Assembly (NCBI GenBank): GCA_902479065.1
Contig: CABSNM010000001.1
Location: forward strand, 148,233-212,232
From: an uncultured Collinsella sp.
Lineage (GTDB): Bacteria > Actinomycetota > Coriobacteriia > Coriobacteriales > Coriobacteriaceae
DNA length: 64,000 nt
Direction: 5' to 3'
Notes under the pieces: generated by a model
Told to the model about the DNA's origin: nothing
Database searches by the model: none
The model's input: only the letters and a program-made list of their open reading frames with translations
Program-made: the position numbers and the translations under genes
Shown: in pieces, positions 55,050 to 63,790 of the stretch
How the letters are laid out: every line of letters starts with the position of its first letter
Position numbering within the stretch: position 1 is the first letter of the stretch

Positions 55050-56252
55050 TTAGGCCTGGAGCCAACGGGCGGTGTTGCGCTCGTCGAGGGCCTTGAGGGT
55101 AGCGGCGGGATCGGCAACCTTCTGCAGGAACATCATGGCTGCGATGGCGTACGGCTTGTAGCTGGCCTCCTTGTACATGCCCACGCGGTGCATGTCGAAG
55201 ACGTCGGCGTTGACCTCGCCGTGCTCGCAGGAGACACCGGAGATGTCGGCGGGCAGCGGGTGCATAAAGATGGTGTCCTGGCCGTTGGCAGTCTTCTCCA
55301 TGAGCTCGGTCGTGGAGCACCAGTCCTGATGGGTAGCGTTCTGGGCGAGCAGCTCCTTCTCGAGCGCTGCGATGCCGGCGTCGTCGCCCTCGGCGTACAG
55401 GTTGGTGCGCTTCTCCATGGCGGCAAACGGAGCCCAGCTCTTGGGGATCACGATGTCGGCGCCCTCGAAGGCCTCGGCCATGGTGTTGACCTGCTTAAAG
55501 GTGGTGCCGGACTCGGCGGCGTAGCCCTTGGCGCGCTCGACGACCTCGGGCATGAGGTCGTAGCCCTCGGGGTGAGCCAGGGTGACGTCCATGCCAAAGC
55601 GGGGCAGCAGGCTGATCAGCGACTGCGGGCAGGACAGCGGCTTGCCGTAAGAGGGCGAATAGGCCCAGGTGACGGCAACCTTCTTGCCCTTGAGGTTCTC
55701 AAGGCCGCCAAACTCGTTGATGAGGTAGAGCATGTCGGCAGAGGACTGCGTGGGGTGGTCGGAATCGGACTGCAGGGAGATGAGCGTGGGACGGTGATCC
55801 AGAACGCCGTCCTCGTAAGCCTGCTGGACAGACTCGGAGACCTCGGCCATGTAGGCGTCGCCCTTGCCGATGTACATGTCGTCGCGGATGCCGATGACGT
55901 CGGCCATGAAGGAGATCATGGTAGCGGTCTCGCGGACGGTCTCGCCGTGAGCGATCTGGGACTTCTTCTCGTCCAGGTCCTGCAGCTCAAGGCCGAGCAG
56001 GTTGGCGGCCTTAGAGAAGGAGAAGCGCGTACGGGTGGAGTTGTCGCGGAACAGGGAGACGGCCAGGCCCGAGTCGAAGATCTTGGACGAGACGTTGTTC
56101 TCGCGCAGATCGCGCAGGGCGTCGGCGACGATGTAGAGAGCCTTGAGCTCGTCGGTGGTCTTGTCCCAAGTGTGCAGGAAGTCGCTACCGTACATACCCT
56201 TAAAATCGAGGCCGTTCAGCTGCTCGACGAGCTCGGTAAACTTAGCGTCCAT
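55050..56252 (-). CDS. ygeW: Knotted carbamoyltransferase YgeW
   Basis: A 400-residue member of the aspartate/ornithine carbamoyltransferase superfamily. The carbamoyl-phosphate loop is FRDNSTRTRFSF, and HPLPADISG stands where others have HPLPR. YgeW proteins do not act on ornithine or aspartate; the acceptor is unproven, and the enzyme is tied to the urate/2,3-diaminopropionate pathway. ATG 56252 has AGAAAGGA upstream; the frame to 56438 is unsupported. A 201-bp gap with a GC hairpin separates it from ygeY. Confidence 0.92.
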   Translation of the reverse strand: MDAKFTELVEQLNGLDFKGMYGSDFLHTWDKTTDELKALYIVADALRDLRENNVSSKIFDSGLAVSLFRDNSTRTRFSFSKAANLLGLELQDLDEKKSQIAHGETVRETATMISFMADVIGIRDDMYIGKGDAYMAEVSESVQQAYEDGVLDHRPTLISLQSDSDHPTQSSADMLYLINEFGGLENLKGKKVAVTWAYSPSYGKPLSCPQSLISLLPRFGMDVTLAHPEGYDLMPEVVERAKGYAAESGTTFKQVNTMAEAFEGADIVIPKSWAPFAAMEKRTNLYAEGDDAGIAALEKELLAQNATHQDWCSTTELMEKTANGQDTIFMHPLPADISGVSCEHGEVNADVFDMHRVGMYKEASYKPYAIAAMMFLQKVADPAATLKALDERNTARWLQA

Positions 56253-56406
56253 GGAAATGTCCTTTCTAAAGATGAAACGATCGCAATGAGTAGATGTGCT
56301 CCGGCATGCGCGTGTGGCTAGAACATGCAGAGCACCATGACGAGGACCCGCCACCGTTGAGGAAGCATGGGAGATAACGACCGCGGGCCCCAAGTCAACA
56401 GGGGGT

Positions 56407-56431
56407 GCCGGGGACACGAGCGTCCCCCGGC
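56407..56431 (-). terminator. GC hairpin between ygeY and ygeW
   Basis: GCCGGGGAC pairs with GTCCCCCGGC (one bulge) 23 bp past the ygeY stop. No T-run follows, so partial termination or transcript processing is as likely. Confidence 0.4.
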
Positions 56432-56453
56432 TCAACAAAATCGAGGAATGGGA

Positions 56454-57839
56454 CTAATCGATCTTGTTGTTGGTCAGACCGGCACGGAACACGGTGGCGT
56501 CGCCATCGGCCTGGCTCGGATCGTAGAGGTTCAGGGCAGCCACATACATGGCGGCAGCGGTGACCAGGTCGTCCTTGTAGGTGACCTCGTTGGGAGCGTG
56601 AGCCTGAGACTCGGCACCCGGGCCAAAGCCCACGCAGGGGATGCCGTAGCGGCCCTGGATGGAGACGCAGTTCGTGGAGAAGGTCCACTTGTCGCACAGC
56701 GGGCGACCGGTGCGCTTGTCCATGCTGGGCTCGCAGCCGATGCGCTCGTCACCAAACATGGCCTTGTGGGCGTCGACGAGGGCCTTGACGTGCGGAGCGG
56801 TCTCCTTGTTGATCCACGTGGGAAAGTAAGCCTCGGTCTCGTAGACCTCGCCGGTCCAGGACGGACGGTCGTACATGTACATGGAGACCTTCACGTCGTC
56901 GCCGTACTTCTTGGCGGCCGGCAGGTTGCGGATCTCGTCCAGGCAGGACTCCCAGGTCTCGCCGGCGGTCATGCGACGGTCGATGGAGATGGCGCAGGAA
57001 TCGGCCACGGCGCAGCGGCTGGGGCTGGTGTAGAAGATCTGGCTGACGGTGCAGGTGCCGCGACCCAGGAAGCGGGCATCCTCGTAGTGCTCGGGGTTGT
57101 ACTTGGGGTCGAGCATCTTGACGAGGCCCTTGATGTCGGTCGACTCGTCACAGCCGTTGTTGTTGAGGGCGCGGACGTCGGCGATGATGTCGGCCATCTT
57201 GTAGATGGCGTTGTCGCCGCGGTCGGGAGCGGAGCCGTGGCAGGAGGTGCCGTGAACGTCGACGCGGATCTCCATGCGGCCGCGGTGACCGCGATAGATG
57301 CCGCCGTCGGTGGGCTCGGTGGAAATGACGAACTCGGGCTTAATGCCGTCCTTGTTGTAGATGTACTGCCAGCACATGCCGTCGCAGTCCTCTTCCTGGA
57401 CGGTGCCGACGACCATGATCTTGTAGCCCTCGGGGATGAGGCCCATGTCCTTCATCATCTTGGCAGCATAGGTAGCAGAAGCCATGCCGCCCTCCTGGTC
57501 GGAGCCGCCGCGGCCGTAGATGATCTCGTCGGTCTCGTAGCCCTCGTAGGGATCGGCATCCCAGTTCTCGATGTTGCCGATGCCGACGGTGTCGATGTGG
57601 GAGTCGATGGCGATGATCTTGTCGCCCTCGCCCATAAAGCCCATGACGTTGCCCAGGCCGTCGACCTTGACCTCGTCATAGCCAAGGCTCTCCATCTCGG
57701 CCTTGATGCAGGCAACAACCTCACCCTCCTCGCAAGACTCAGAGGGATGGGAGATCATAGCGCGCAGGAAGCGAGTCATATCAGCACGATGGGACTCAGC
57801 AGCAGCCTTGATAGCGTCGAAATCGAGTTCTTTAGCCAT
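56454..57839 (-). CDS. ygeY: YgeY-type M20 metallohydrolase
   Basis: A 461-residue M20 peptidase-family enzyme. Metal ligands fit IDSHIDTVG, GRGGSDQEGG and VQEEDCDG, and a late His in ESQAHAPNE. YgeY proteins form the selenium-metabolism-linked branch always found with ygeX and ygeW. The substrate is thought to be a carbamoylated or amide intermediate; this is not proven. ATG 57839 has AAAGGTTAAG upstream. It follows dpaL by 72 bp. Confidence 0.92.
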   Translation of the reverse strand: MAKELDFDAIKAAAESHRADMTRFLRAMISHPSESCEEGEVVACIKAEMESLGYDEVKVDGLGNVMGFMGEGDKIIAIDSHIDTVGIGNIENWDADPYEGYETDEIIYGRGGSDQEGGMASATYAAKMMKDMGLIPEGYKIMVVGTVQEEDCDGMCWQYIYNKDGIKPEFVISTEPTDGGIYRGHRGRMEIRVDVHGTSCHGSAPDRGDNAIYKMADIIADVRALNNNGCDESTDIKGLVKMLDPKYNPEHYEDARFLGRGTCTVSQIFYTSPSRCAVADSCAISIDRRMTAGETWESCLDEIRNLPAAKKYGDDVKVSMYMYDRPSWTGEVYETEAYFPTWINKETAPHVKALVDAHKAMFGDERIGCEPSMDKRTGRPLCDKWTFSTNCVSIQGRYGIPCVGFGPGAESQAHAPNEVTYKDDLVTAAAMYVAALNLYDPSQADGDATVFRAGLTNNKID

Positions 57840-57911
57840 TGTTCTTAACCTTTCAAACGAAGGAATCTACCTGTGAGGTGGCGGAGCGATACCTATTTAT
57901 TCCGCCCAGTA

Positions 57912-59126
57912 TTAGCAAGTGGGGTATTCGCCTTCCCAGACGATGCGGCGGTACTGGTCGGGGTCCGTGTCACCTTCCGTGGAGAAGCAGAGCACGGAGC
58001 TCGTCTTGTCCAGGCCGATGAGTTCCTTGAGCTCGGCGTACTCGGGATCGAGCATGAGGGTCTCGACCAGGCCGGTGGTCACAGCGCCGGACTCGCCGGA
58101 GATGACGCGCGGGTCGCCCTTCTCGGGAGCGCCCAGGGTGCGCATGCCGCGAGCGGTGACCCAGTCGGGGCAGGACACGAAGGCGGTGGCGTGGTTGCGC
58201 AGGATATCCCAGCCCAGAATGTTGGGCTCGCCGCAGCACAGACCGGCCATGATGGAAGGCATGTCGCCGTCCACGATGCGCGGATCGCCGTCGCCGGCGG
58301 CAGCGCCCTTGTACAGGCAGGCGGCAGGCGCGCACTCAACCACGACGAAGGTGGGCGGGTTATCGGGATACAGGTTGGTGAAGTAGCCCACCACGGCGCC
58401 GGCGAGCGAACCCACGCCAGCCTGGACAAACACGTGCGTCGGGCGGTTGATGGCCATCTCGCGCAGCTGCTCGGCAGCCTCGGAAGCCATGGTGCCGTAA
58501 CCCTCCATGATCCAGGACGGGATCTTCTCGTAGCCCTCCCAGGCGGTGTCCTGAACGATGACGCCGCGCTCGCAGGCATCGGCCTCGGCGGCGGCCATGC
58601 GCACGCACTCGTCGTAGTTGACCTCTTCGATGGTCACCGTTGCGCCCTCGGCGGCGATGTTATCGAAGCGGGGCTTAGTGGAACCCTTGGGCATGTGAAC
58701 GACGGCCTTCTGGCCCAGCTTGTTGGCAGCCCATGCCACGCCGCGGCCATGGTTGCCGTCGGTGGCGGTAAAGAAGGTAGCCTGGCCAAAGTCCTTGGCA
58801 AGCTGATCGGAAGTCAGGTAATCGAAGGTGCAGTCGGCAACGTCCTTGCCGGTCTCGTCGGCAATATAGTTGGCCATGGCAAACGAGCCGCCCAGGACCT
58901 TAAAGGCGTTGAGGCCAAAGCGATAGCTCTCGTCCTTAACGCACAGGTTGGACAGGCCCAGGCGCGCGGCCTGACCGTCCAGGCGAGCAAGCGGAGTGAC
59001 GGTGTACTGGGGGAACGACTGGTGGAAGGCGCGGGCCTTCTTCACGTGGTCGAGGCTCATGATTCCCAAGTGCTTGTCATCGCTCTTGGGCATCGTGTTG
59101 CTCGCCCACTGGATCTTATCGGCCAT
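57912..59126 (-). CDS. ygeX: 2,3-Diaminopropionate ammonia-lyase
   Basis: A 404-residue PLP enzyme of fold type II that splits diaminopropionate to pyruvate and two ammonia. The PLP lysine is in GLNAFKVLGGSFA, the phosphate/substrate loop in ATDGNHGRGVAW, and VQAGVGSLAGAV is the second phosphate loop. It is the first gene of the ygeX-ygeY-ygeW-arcC block and is divergent from a YheO-type regulator, across a 277-bp region with a strong inverted repeat. Confidence 0.94.
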   Translation of the reverse strand: MADKIQWASNTMPKSDDKHLGIMSLDHVKKARAFHQSFPQYTVTPLARLDGQAARLGLSNLCVKDESYRFGLNAFKVLGGSFAMANYIADETGKDVADCTFDYLTSDQLAKDFGQATFFTATDGNHGRGVAWAANKLGQKAVVHMPKGSTKPRFDNIAAEGATVTIEEVNYDECVRMAAAEADACERGVIVQDTAWEGYEKIPSWIMEGYGTMASEAAEQLREMAINRPTHVFVQAGVGSLAGAVVGYFTNLYPDNPPTFVVVECAPAACLYKGAAAGDGDPRIVDGDMPSIMAGLCCGEPNILGWDILRNHATAFVSCPDWVTARGMRTLGAPEKGDPRVISGESGAVTTGLVETLMLDPEYAELKELIGLDKTSSVLCFSTEGDTDPDQYRRIVWEGEYPTC

Positions 59127-59403
59127 ACGGTGAACTCCTTAAGTCCTCTCTTGCCGGCCCCCGCATACGCGTTTCAGCCCATTCCCATTCATGCGACTGA
59201 ACTTTTATGTGGATGCCAAACAAAAAGTTTGTTAGTAATGTTCTATCACACTTTTTGATTGGCATACCTAACGAATTGTTTGTTGCCGCAATCGGTACTT
59301 TTTCGCCGCCGAACGGTCATGAATTGCCTTGTTGATGGATTTGTTTGCGGTCAAGTGTGGTTTATGGCAAAGTGTGCCCAAACTAATTTTTAGGAAGGCA
59401 CCC
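59127..59403. other. 277-bp divergent control region
   Basis: No gene. It is markedly AT-rich compared with its surroundings between 59200 and 59290 and carries the inverted repeat at 59213-59265, plus GTTAG (59231-59235) and CTAAC (59268-59272) as a further pair. Promoters for both directions should be here. Confidence 0.6.
59213..59265. promoter_or_regulatory. Operator-like inverted repeat before ygeX
   Basis: Arms 59213-59231 (ATGCCAAACAAAAAGTTTG) and 59247-59265 are complementary at 17 of 19 positions around a 15-bp centre. Position between ygeX and its likely regulator makes it the best operator candidate. Confidence 0.6.
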
Positions 59404-60057
59404 ATGACCCCCGCACAGATTGAGTTTTACAAGCGCCTCGCACACGGTCTGGCGCTCCAATTTGGCCCCAACTGCGAAGTCGTCGTCCACGATCTGGAGA
59501 CCGAGGACGTGGACCACTCCATCGTAGTGATCGAAAACGGCCACGTCAGCGGGCGCAAACTGGGTGACGGCCCCAGCCATATTGTGTTTGAGTCCATGCA
59601 CGAGGGCACCACCGACGTGCACGACCGCGAGCCATACCTCACCAAAACCACCGATGGCAAGCTGCTCAAGTCCTCGACCATCTTTATCCGCAACGACGAG
59701 GGCAAGCCCGTCGGCATTTTGGGCATCAACTTTGACATTACGCTTATGAAGGCTTTTGAGCGTTCGCTCGACGCCTTTACCGGCACTGGCGGCACGGGCT
59801 ATACCGAGCCCGAGCCCATTACCAAGAACATCGGCGACCTGCTCGAGGACCTGCTGCACGAGTGCGAGCAGTTTGTGGGCAAGCCCGCGGCACTCATGAC
59901 CAAAGACGAGCGCATTCGTGCCATTGGCTACCTCGACCGTCGCGGTGCCTTCCTCATTTCCAAGTCGAGCGAGCGCGCCTGCGAGTTCTTTGGCATCTCC
60001 AAGTACAGCTTCTATAGCTACCTCAATGAGGCCAAGGCGGCGGCCGGCGACAAGTAG
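59404..60057 (+). CDS. YheO/DauR-type PAS-HTH transcriptional regulator
   Basis: A 217-residue regulator. The N-terminal YheO-like PAS domain (about 5-115) has FGPNCEVVVHDLE, GHVSGRKLGD and GILGINFDIT; the C-terminal HTH_22 domain (about 150-217) has RRGAFLISKSSERACEFFGI and SKYSFYSYLNE. Relatives such as DauR regulate amino acid catabolism genes. It is divergent from ygeX, so control of the diaminopropionate/urate block is the likely job. ATG 59404 has AGGAAGG upstream; the frame opens earlier at 59329. Confidence 0.88.
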   Translation: MTPAQIEFYKRLAHGLALQFGPNCEVVVHDLETEDVDHSIVVIENGHVSGRKLGDGPSHIVFESMHEGTTDVHDREPYLTKTTDGKLLKSSTIFIRNDEGKPVGILGINFDITLMKAFERSLDAFTGTGGTGYTEPEPITKNIGDLLEDLLHECEQFVGKPAALMTKDERIRAIGYLDRRGAFLISKSSERACEFFGISKYSFYSYLNEAKAAAGDK

Positions 60058-60180
60058 GCACTCGCCTGGATTGCCCCTCCCCTTTTGGGCGCGAGTTCTG
60101 GAAAGCACGAATCCAAGACCGAGCCGCTTGGGAAGTTCCATATAATCAATGTCATTGGTATTTCGAAAGGATGGAATAGA

Positions 60181-61167
60181 ATGGCGTTGAGCAAGGCATC
60201 ATGCACCGATCGCGGATTGATTCCGGCAATTGGTGGACATGTGCACCGCATGTTCGATGAGGGTGAAGACGACCTGTTTTCGCTGAGCCTTGACGACGTG
60301 ATGAATGATCGCCCGTGGACCGCCGACGAACTCATGAGCGGCGGGGCTCGCCCGTCAAGTCCCAATCCCGCACTTGCGCCTAAGTCCGCACCTGCGCCGA
60401 CTCCTGCGCAGTCGCCTGTTTCGACGCCCGCGCCTACGCCCGCACCCACTTCGGCGCCCACACCAGCTCCCCGCCCCGCAAGTGACCCGTCCGAGACGGC
60501 GGCATTTCTCGCTGCAGCGACGCAGGGCAAATCGGCCGACAGCACCGTTATGTACAACGCCCAGCAGTTACCTGTTCCTGCGGCACGCAAGCCTCCGGTC
60601 ACAAGGCTCGATGAGCCCGTTGCCCATCAGGTTGCCCACGATTCCTGGGCTGCAGCCGATCTGGATGAGACCTCTACCGGCATGCCGGCGCTCGACGTTC
60701 CAGTTAACCCGCTTTTTGCCGCCAACACGAGCGCCGCGGACTATGAGGGCGATGCGGCATATTCCGATTATTCCGATGGCTATGCTGGCAACGGTCGCAT
60801 CGAGACAGAGGATTATGGCACCGCATCGAGCGATTATCTCAACGATCCGTACGCTGCCACGCCCGCACCGGAATATGACCCGGAGGCCGCGCCCGCACCG
60901 GCGTATACCAAAAGCACGGGCGAAGAGCGCTTCGCCGATTATTACGCCGAGGAAAAGGCGCTGCGTTTCTCGGAATTTCCGCAGGCAGTCAAGGTTGCCT
61001 TTATCGCCATTATCATTGCCCTGCTCGGTGTCATTGCGTTTGAAGGATTCCAGCTGTTCCGCGGCCCCACCGCGTCCGAATCGGCAACGCAGCAAAAAGA
61101 GGACGACAACCAGTACCTGGACATCAACACCCTCAAGGGCGACCCCAACGACGGGGACGACGAGTAG
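60181..61167 (+). CDS. Unknown single-TM protein with a Pro/Ala-rich region
   Basis: A 328-residue protein I do not recognise. It has an acidic N-terminal part (GGHVHRMFDEGEDDLFSLSL), a Pro/Ala/Ser-rich stretch (about 55-105), a Tyr/Asp-rich stretch (about 185-240), one TM near the C-terminus (about 278-297, VAFIAIIIALLGVIAFEGF) and a short acidic tail. There is no signal peptide, so a tail-anchored topology with most of the chain in the cytoplasm is likely. AAAGGA lies about 10 nt before ATG 60181. Confidence 0.7.
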   Translation: MALSKASCTDRGLIPAIGGHVHRMFDEGEDDLFSLSLDDVMNDRPWTADELMSGGARPSSPNPALAPKSAPAPTPAQSPVSTPAPTPAPTSAPTPAPRPASDPSETAAFLAAATQGKSADSTVMYNAQQLPVPAARKPPVTRLDEPVAHQVAHDSWAAADLDETSTGMPALDVPVNPLFAANTSAADYEGDAAYSDYSDGYAGNGRIETEDYGTASSDYLNDPYAATPAPEYDPEAAPAPAYTKSTGEERFADYYAEEKALRFSEFPQAVKVAFIAIIIALLGVIAFEGFQLFRGPTASESATQQKEDDNQYLDINTLKGDPNDGDDE

Positions 61168-61200
61168 CGAGGGCTGAAGGCGGCCACAGGATCCCGCATC

Positions 61201-61226
61201 CAGCACCAGCTTCTAAGTGCTGTTTT
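61201..61226 (+). terminator. Weak terminator hairpin
   Basis: CAGCAC/GTGCTG with a 10-nt loop, then TTTTG, 34 bp past the stop at 61167. Confidence 0.4.
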
Positions 61227-61599
61227 GTCATCCAGCTATACTTTTCCGGATAATTTGCCCATCGAATTTGACACTTTTTCCGGATTTTATACTCTGTCCC
61301 TCCAGATGCGCTTTACGGTGCAGGCGTTGGAAGAAGGGCCATGTGCCGCTGGCGGCCCACATGTTCTGCAGATCAAGCTGCTCGGAGACGACTCGCGCGA
61401 GCCGTCCAGCTGGAAGCTCTTTGCCGACGGCGCGTGCGTTGCGGACGGATCCGGCGCCTTTGCCCGCGAGTGCTTCTGCGAGGGCGCCGAGGTGTTTCTG
61501 GACCTGTGCCGCGACGCCGTACGCGTGACCGAGCTGTACCAGTGGAGCCAGAGGGAGTACGAGCTGCTGAGTGCGGCCCGCAGGATCGTAAGGGTGTAG
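61225..61599 (+). CDS. Hypothetical protein, start uncertain
   Basis: Up to 124 residues, no recognised domain, no TM. The C-terminal half (LQIKLLGDDSREPSSWKLFA, CRDAVRVTELYQWSQRE) looks like a real coding sequence. The longest form starts at a TTG (61225) that falls in a terminator tail and has no ribosome site. ATG 61306 would give 97 residues; a TTGACA (61268-61273) and TACTCT (61290-61295) stand just before it, so a leaderless transcript from there is possible. Confidence 0.55.
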   Translation: MSSSYTFPDNLPIEFDTFSGFYTLSLQMRFTVQALEEGPCAAGGPHVLQIKLLGDDSREPSSWKLFADGACVADGSGAFARECFCEGAEVFLDLCRDAVRVTELYQWSQREYELLSAARRIVRV

Positions 61600-61635
61600 A
61601 CGGGCGGACGAGCCATCGACGATTTTGAGCTGGCA

Positions 61636-61662
61636 AGGGCCGGGAACTAGATTCCCGGCCTT
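61636..61662. terminator. Bidirectional terminator between convergent genes
   Basis: A 9-bp perfect stem (GGCCGGGAA/TTCCCGGCC) with a 5-nt loop, flanked by AAG and CTT, between stops at 61599 and 61667. Confidence 0.7.
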
Positions 61663-61666
61663 CAAC

Positions 61667-63790
61667 CTAGCACTGCTTTATGAGATCGAGCACCGCAGGA
61701 ATGTCATCGGCATTCCGAAGCGCAACGTAAGTGGGTAAGCCCGGGCCAAATCCACCCTGCGTACGCTTGTCCTGGCACATGTCCTCTGGATCCGTTAGAT
61801 CATCCACACTCTTTGCCAAGCCAACGGCAATCCAACCACCGTTGCTGGTCCTGCCTTCTAGCACGGCATGCAGTTTTCGCTTGCCCGACCTGAAGCCTAC
61901 ATAGTACTTAGCTATGTAGGACTCCCACGAAGGGTTACCACTCAGAACGGACTCGCGCACCTCATCGAAAAGCTTCTGATTGAGCCCACCTTCGGCAAAA
62001 GTGGGGTGGTTCTCCTGCAGAGTCCAGACAGGAGCCTCGTCAGACTCCCCACGAGAAGGACGGTACTTGTCGACGACGTCTGCCGGAAGGTCGGGATACT
62101 TCCATATCTCGCACGCTTCTTTCGCCAGCTCGTCCGCGCGCTGCCCAATCTCTTCCTCACCCCATTTTTCATGCGAGATAATCGATTTGTTTAGGTAGAG
62201 CGGGCTGCACTTAAATCCGACGTCAGGCAGATTGAGCTTGTCCGAGAACGACCGGTTTGAGTACTCCTGGTTGTAGCCCGTCAGCGTAAGATTTCCCAAG
62301 TTGTTGCACAGCCTGTCGTGGACGTCTTCCCAGTTCTCACCAAGCGATTCCTTCCAGCCGTGCTCATCATCGATCGTCTGGGGCATGATGTGCTCGATCT
62401 GGTAATCGTCGGCTGAGATGGACTCCTTCGGGTGGTGCCAGTTCTCCATGCGTTCCAGGTAATAGCGCTTTTTAGAGAAGCGGTTGTAGCAGTCACGCGT
62501 CTTAAACTCCTCGACAAAATGCTCGTCTGTCGGAAAGTATGCGGTCATACCGCTGCTGTGGATAAGGAGCATCGCCGTAACGTACTCCTCGATATCGTCC
62601 TGCTGCTCGAGATTGCGATACATGCCGGCAAAGAAATTATTTAGGCCCGTGGTAAGTCTGCCGCAAACCGCTCGCCTGAACAGAAACGACTCGATAGTCT
62701 CACAGATACGTAAAAACGCATTGCGGTCTAGTCCATTCCCCTCGTAAACCGAATAAAGCAACATTAAAAGGGGCCTTATCTGCTTCACGTCGAGGCTTAC
62801 GATTCTGCCGAACACTCGGCGCAGTCCGTCGTCCTTCTCCTTACCAAGGAACAGACTGGCGTATCTATGTGCATACCCGCGCAGCTCCTTAAGCAGGCCC
62901 TCGGTGTCACCATCGTAGTCGTCGGCGAAATAGCGCTTAAACTCGTAGTAGGCCTCGTTCTCCTTCGGCATCCTATTGGGAACTTTAAGCCACAGCCAGT
63001 ACCAGATAAATGCATTGAACTCGTCCTCGCCGCCTTTTCCGAACAGGCGCTCAAGCGGGTGCCAGTAACCCTCGTAAAGCTTGGTCTGCTCGTCATTGGG
63101 AAGAGACATAAGAACGTAGTTACGAATGAGGTCAATAGGCGTGAGCGGCTTGCCCTTGGAGTTCATGGACTCAAATATGAGCTGGGCATTATCAACGCCC
63201 GCGGTGAGCTTGGTGTCGATGACCTGCACGCGGTTTAGCCCCGCCCAAAGCCTTGCAGGGTCGAATGATTTCCCGTGCATCTTTTCACGGAAGAACGCAT
63301 GGTTCTCGACGATGCGATCCGATTTTTCATCTGGCACGGGAGACCCAGACACGATGGAAAACAGCGTCTCTTTATCGTCCTGCGAGAGCACCAACTTGTA
63401 GCGCGCCAGACCGTTGTAGTCATCATCGTTAAAGAGGTAGTTCTTCCGCAGCGCTGAAATCTTGAGATCGCCAAGGAAGCCGGCCTTGTCGGGATTACCC
63501 TCCAGATAGTCAGCCAGAGCAGCGATCATCAACGAAAACGTCGTCATGCGCTGCTGCCCGTCAATCAGGAGCACGCGCGAAATACTCGTGGCAGAGCTCT
63601 CGGACTCGGGGATATAGAGCATCGACCCCACGAAGTGCGATACGCCATCACGACCCGCTCGCATTACGTCATCCCAAAGCACCTCGCACTCTTTTATACT
63701 CCACGAGTAGACTCGCTGGTACACGGGAATGACGAATTGCATCTTCGCCACGCCCATAAGGTCGAGTAGATTTGCCTCGGTTGCTTTCAT
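61667..63790 (-). CDS. GmrSD-type DUF262/DUF1524 nuclease
   Basis: A 707-residue single-chain protein. The N-terminal DUF262 (GmrS-like) part has IPVYQRVYSW (21-30) and LIDGQQRMTTF (75-85), the nucleotide-dependent ParB-like motif. The DUF1524 (GmrD-like) HNH part has QIEHIMPQ and NLGNLTLTGYNQEYSN. A C-terminal DUF5655-like domain of about 150 residues follows. Such proteins are type IV restriction enzymes against modified phage DNA. All visible motifs are intact. It stands alone beside unknown genes. Confidence 0.9.
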   Translation of the reverse strand: MKATEANLLDLMGVAKMQFVIPVYQRVYSWSIKECEVLWDDVMRAGRDGVSHFVGSMLYIPESESSATSISRVLLIDGQQRMTTFSLMIAALADYLEGNPDKAGFLGDLKISALRKNYLFNDDDYNGLARYKLVLSQDDKETLFSIVSGSPVPDEKSDRIVENHAFFREKMHGKSFDPARLWAGLNRVQVIDTKLTAGVDNAQLIFESMNSKGKPLTPIDLIRNYVLMSLPNDEQTKLYEGYWHPLERLFGKGGEDEFNAFIWYWLWLKVPNRMPKENEAYYEFKRYFADDYDGDTEGLLKELRGYAHRYASLFLGKEKDDGLRRVFGRIVSLDVKQIRPLLMLLYSVYEGNGLDRNAFLRICETIESFLFRRAVCGRLTTGLNNFFAGMYRNLEQQDDIEEYVTAMLLIHSSGMTAYFPTDEHFVEEFKTRDCYNRFSKKRYYLERMENWHHPKESISADDYQIEHIMPQTIDDEHGWKESLGENWEDVHDRLCNNLGNLTLTGYNQEYSNRSFSDKLNLPDVGFKCSPLYLNKSIISHEKWGEEEIGQRADELAKEACEIWKYPDLPADVVDKYRPSRGESDEAPVWTLQENHPTFAEGGLNQKLFDEVRESVLSGNPSWESYIAKYYVGFRSGKRKLHAVLEGRTSNGGWIAVGLAKSVDDLTDPEDMCQDKRTQGGFGPGLPTYVALRNADDIPAVLDLIKQC

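Noticed and set aside
56367..57848. A 493-codon plus-strand frame opposite ygeY, and similar long frames opposite rpoA, ygeW and ygeX
   Set aside because: Repetitive Val/Leu/Gly/His composition typical of antisense reading in high-GC DNA; the minus-strand genes have clear family motifs.
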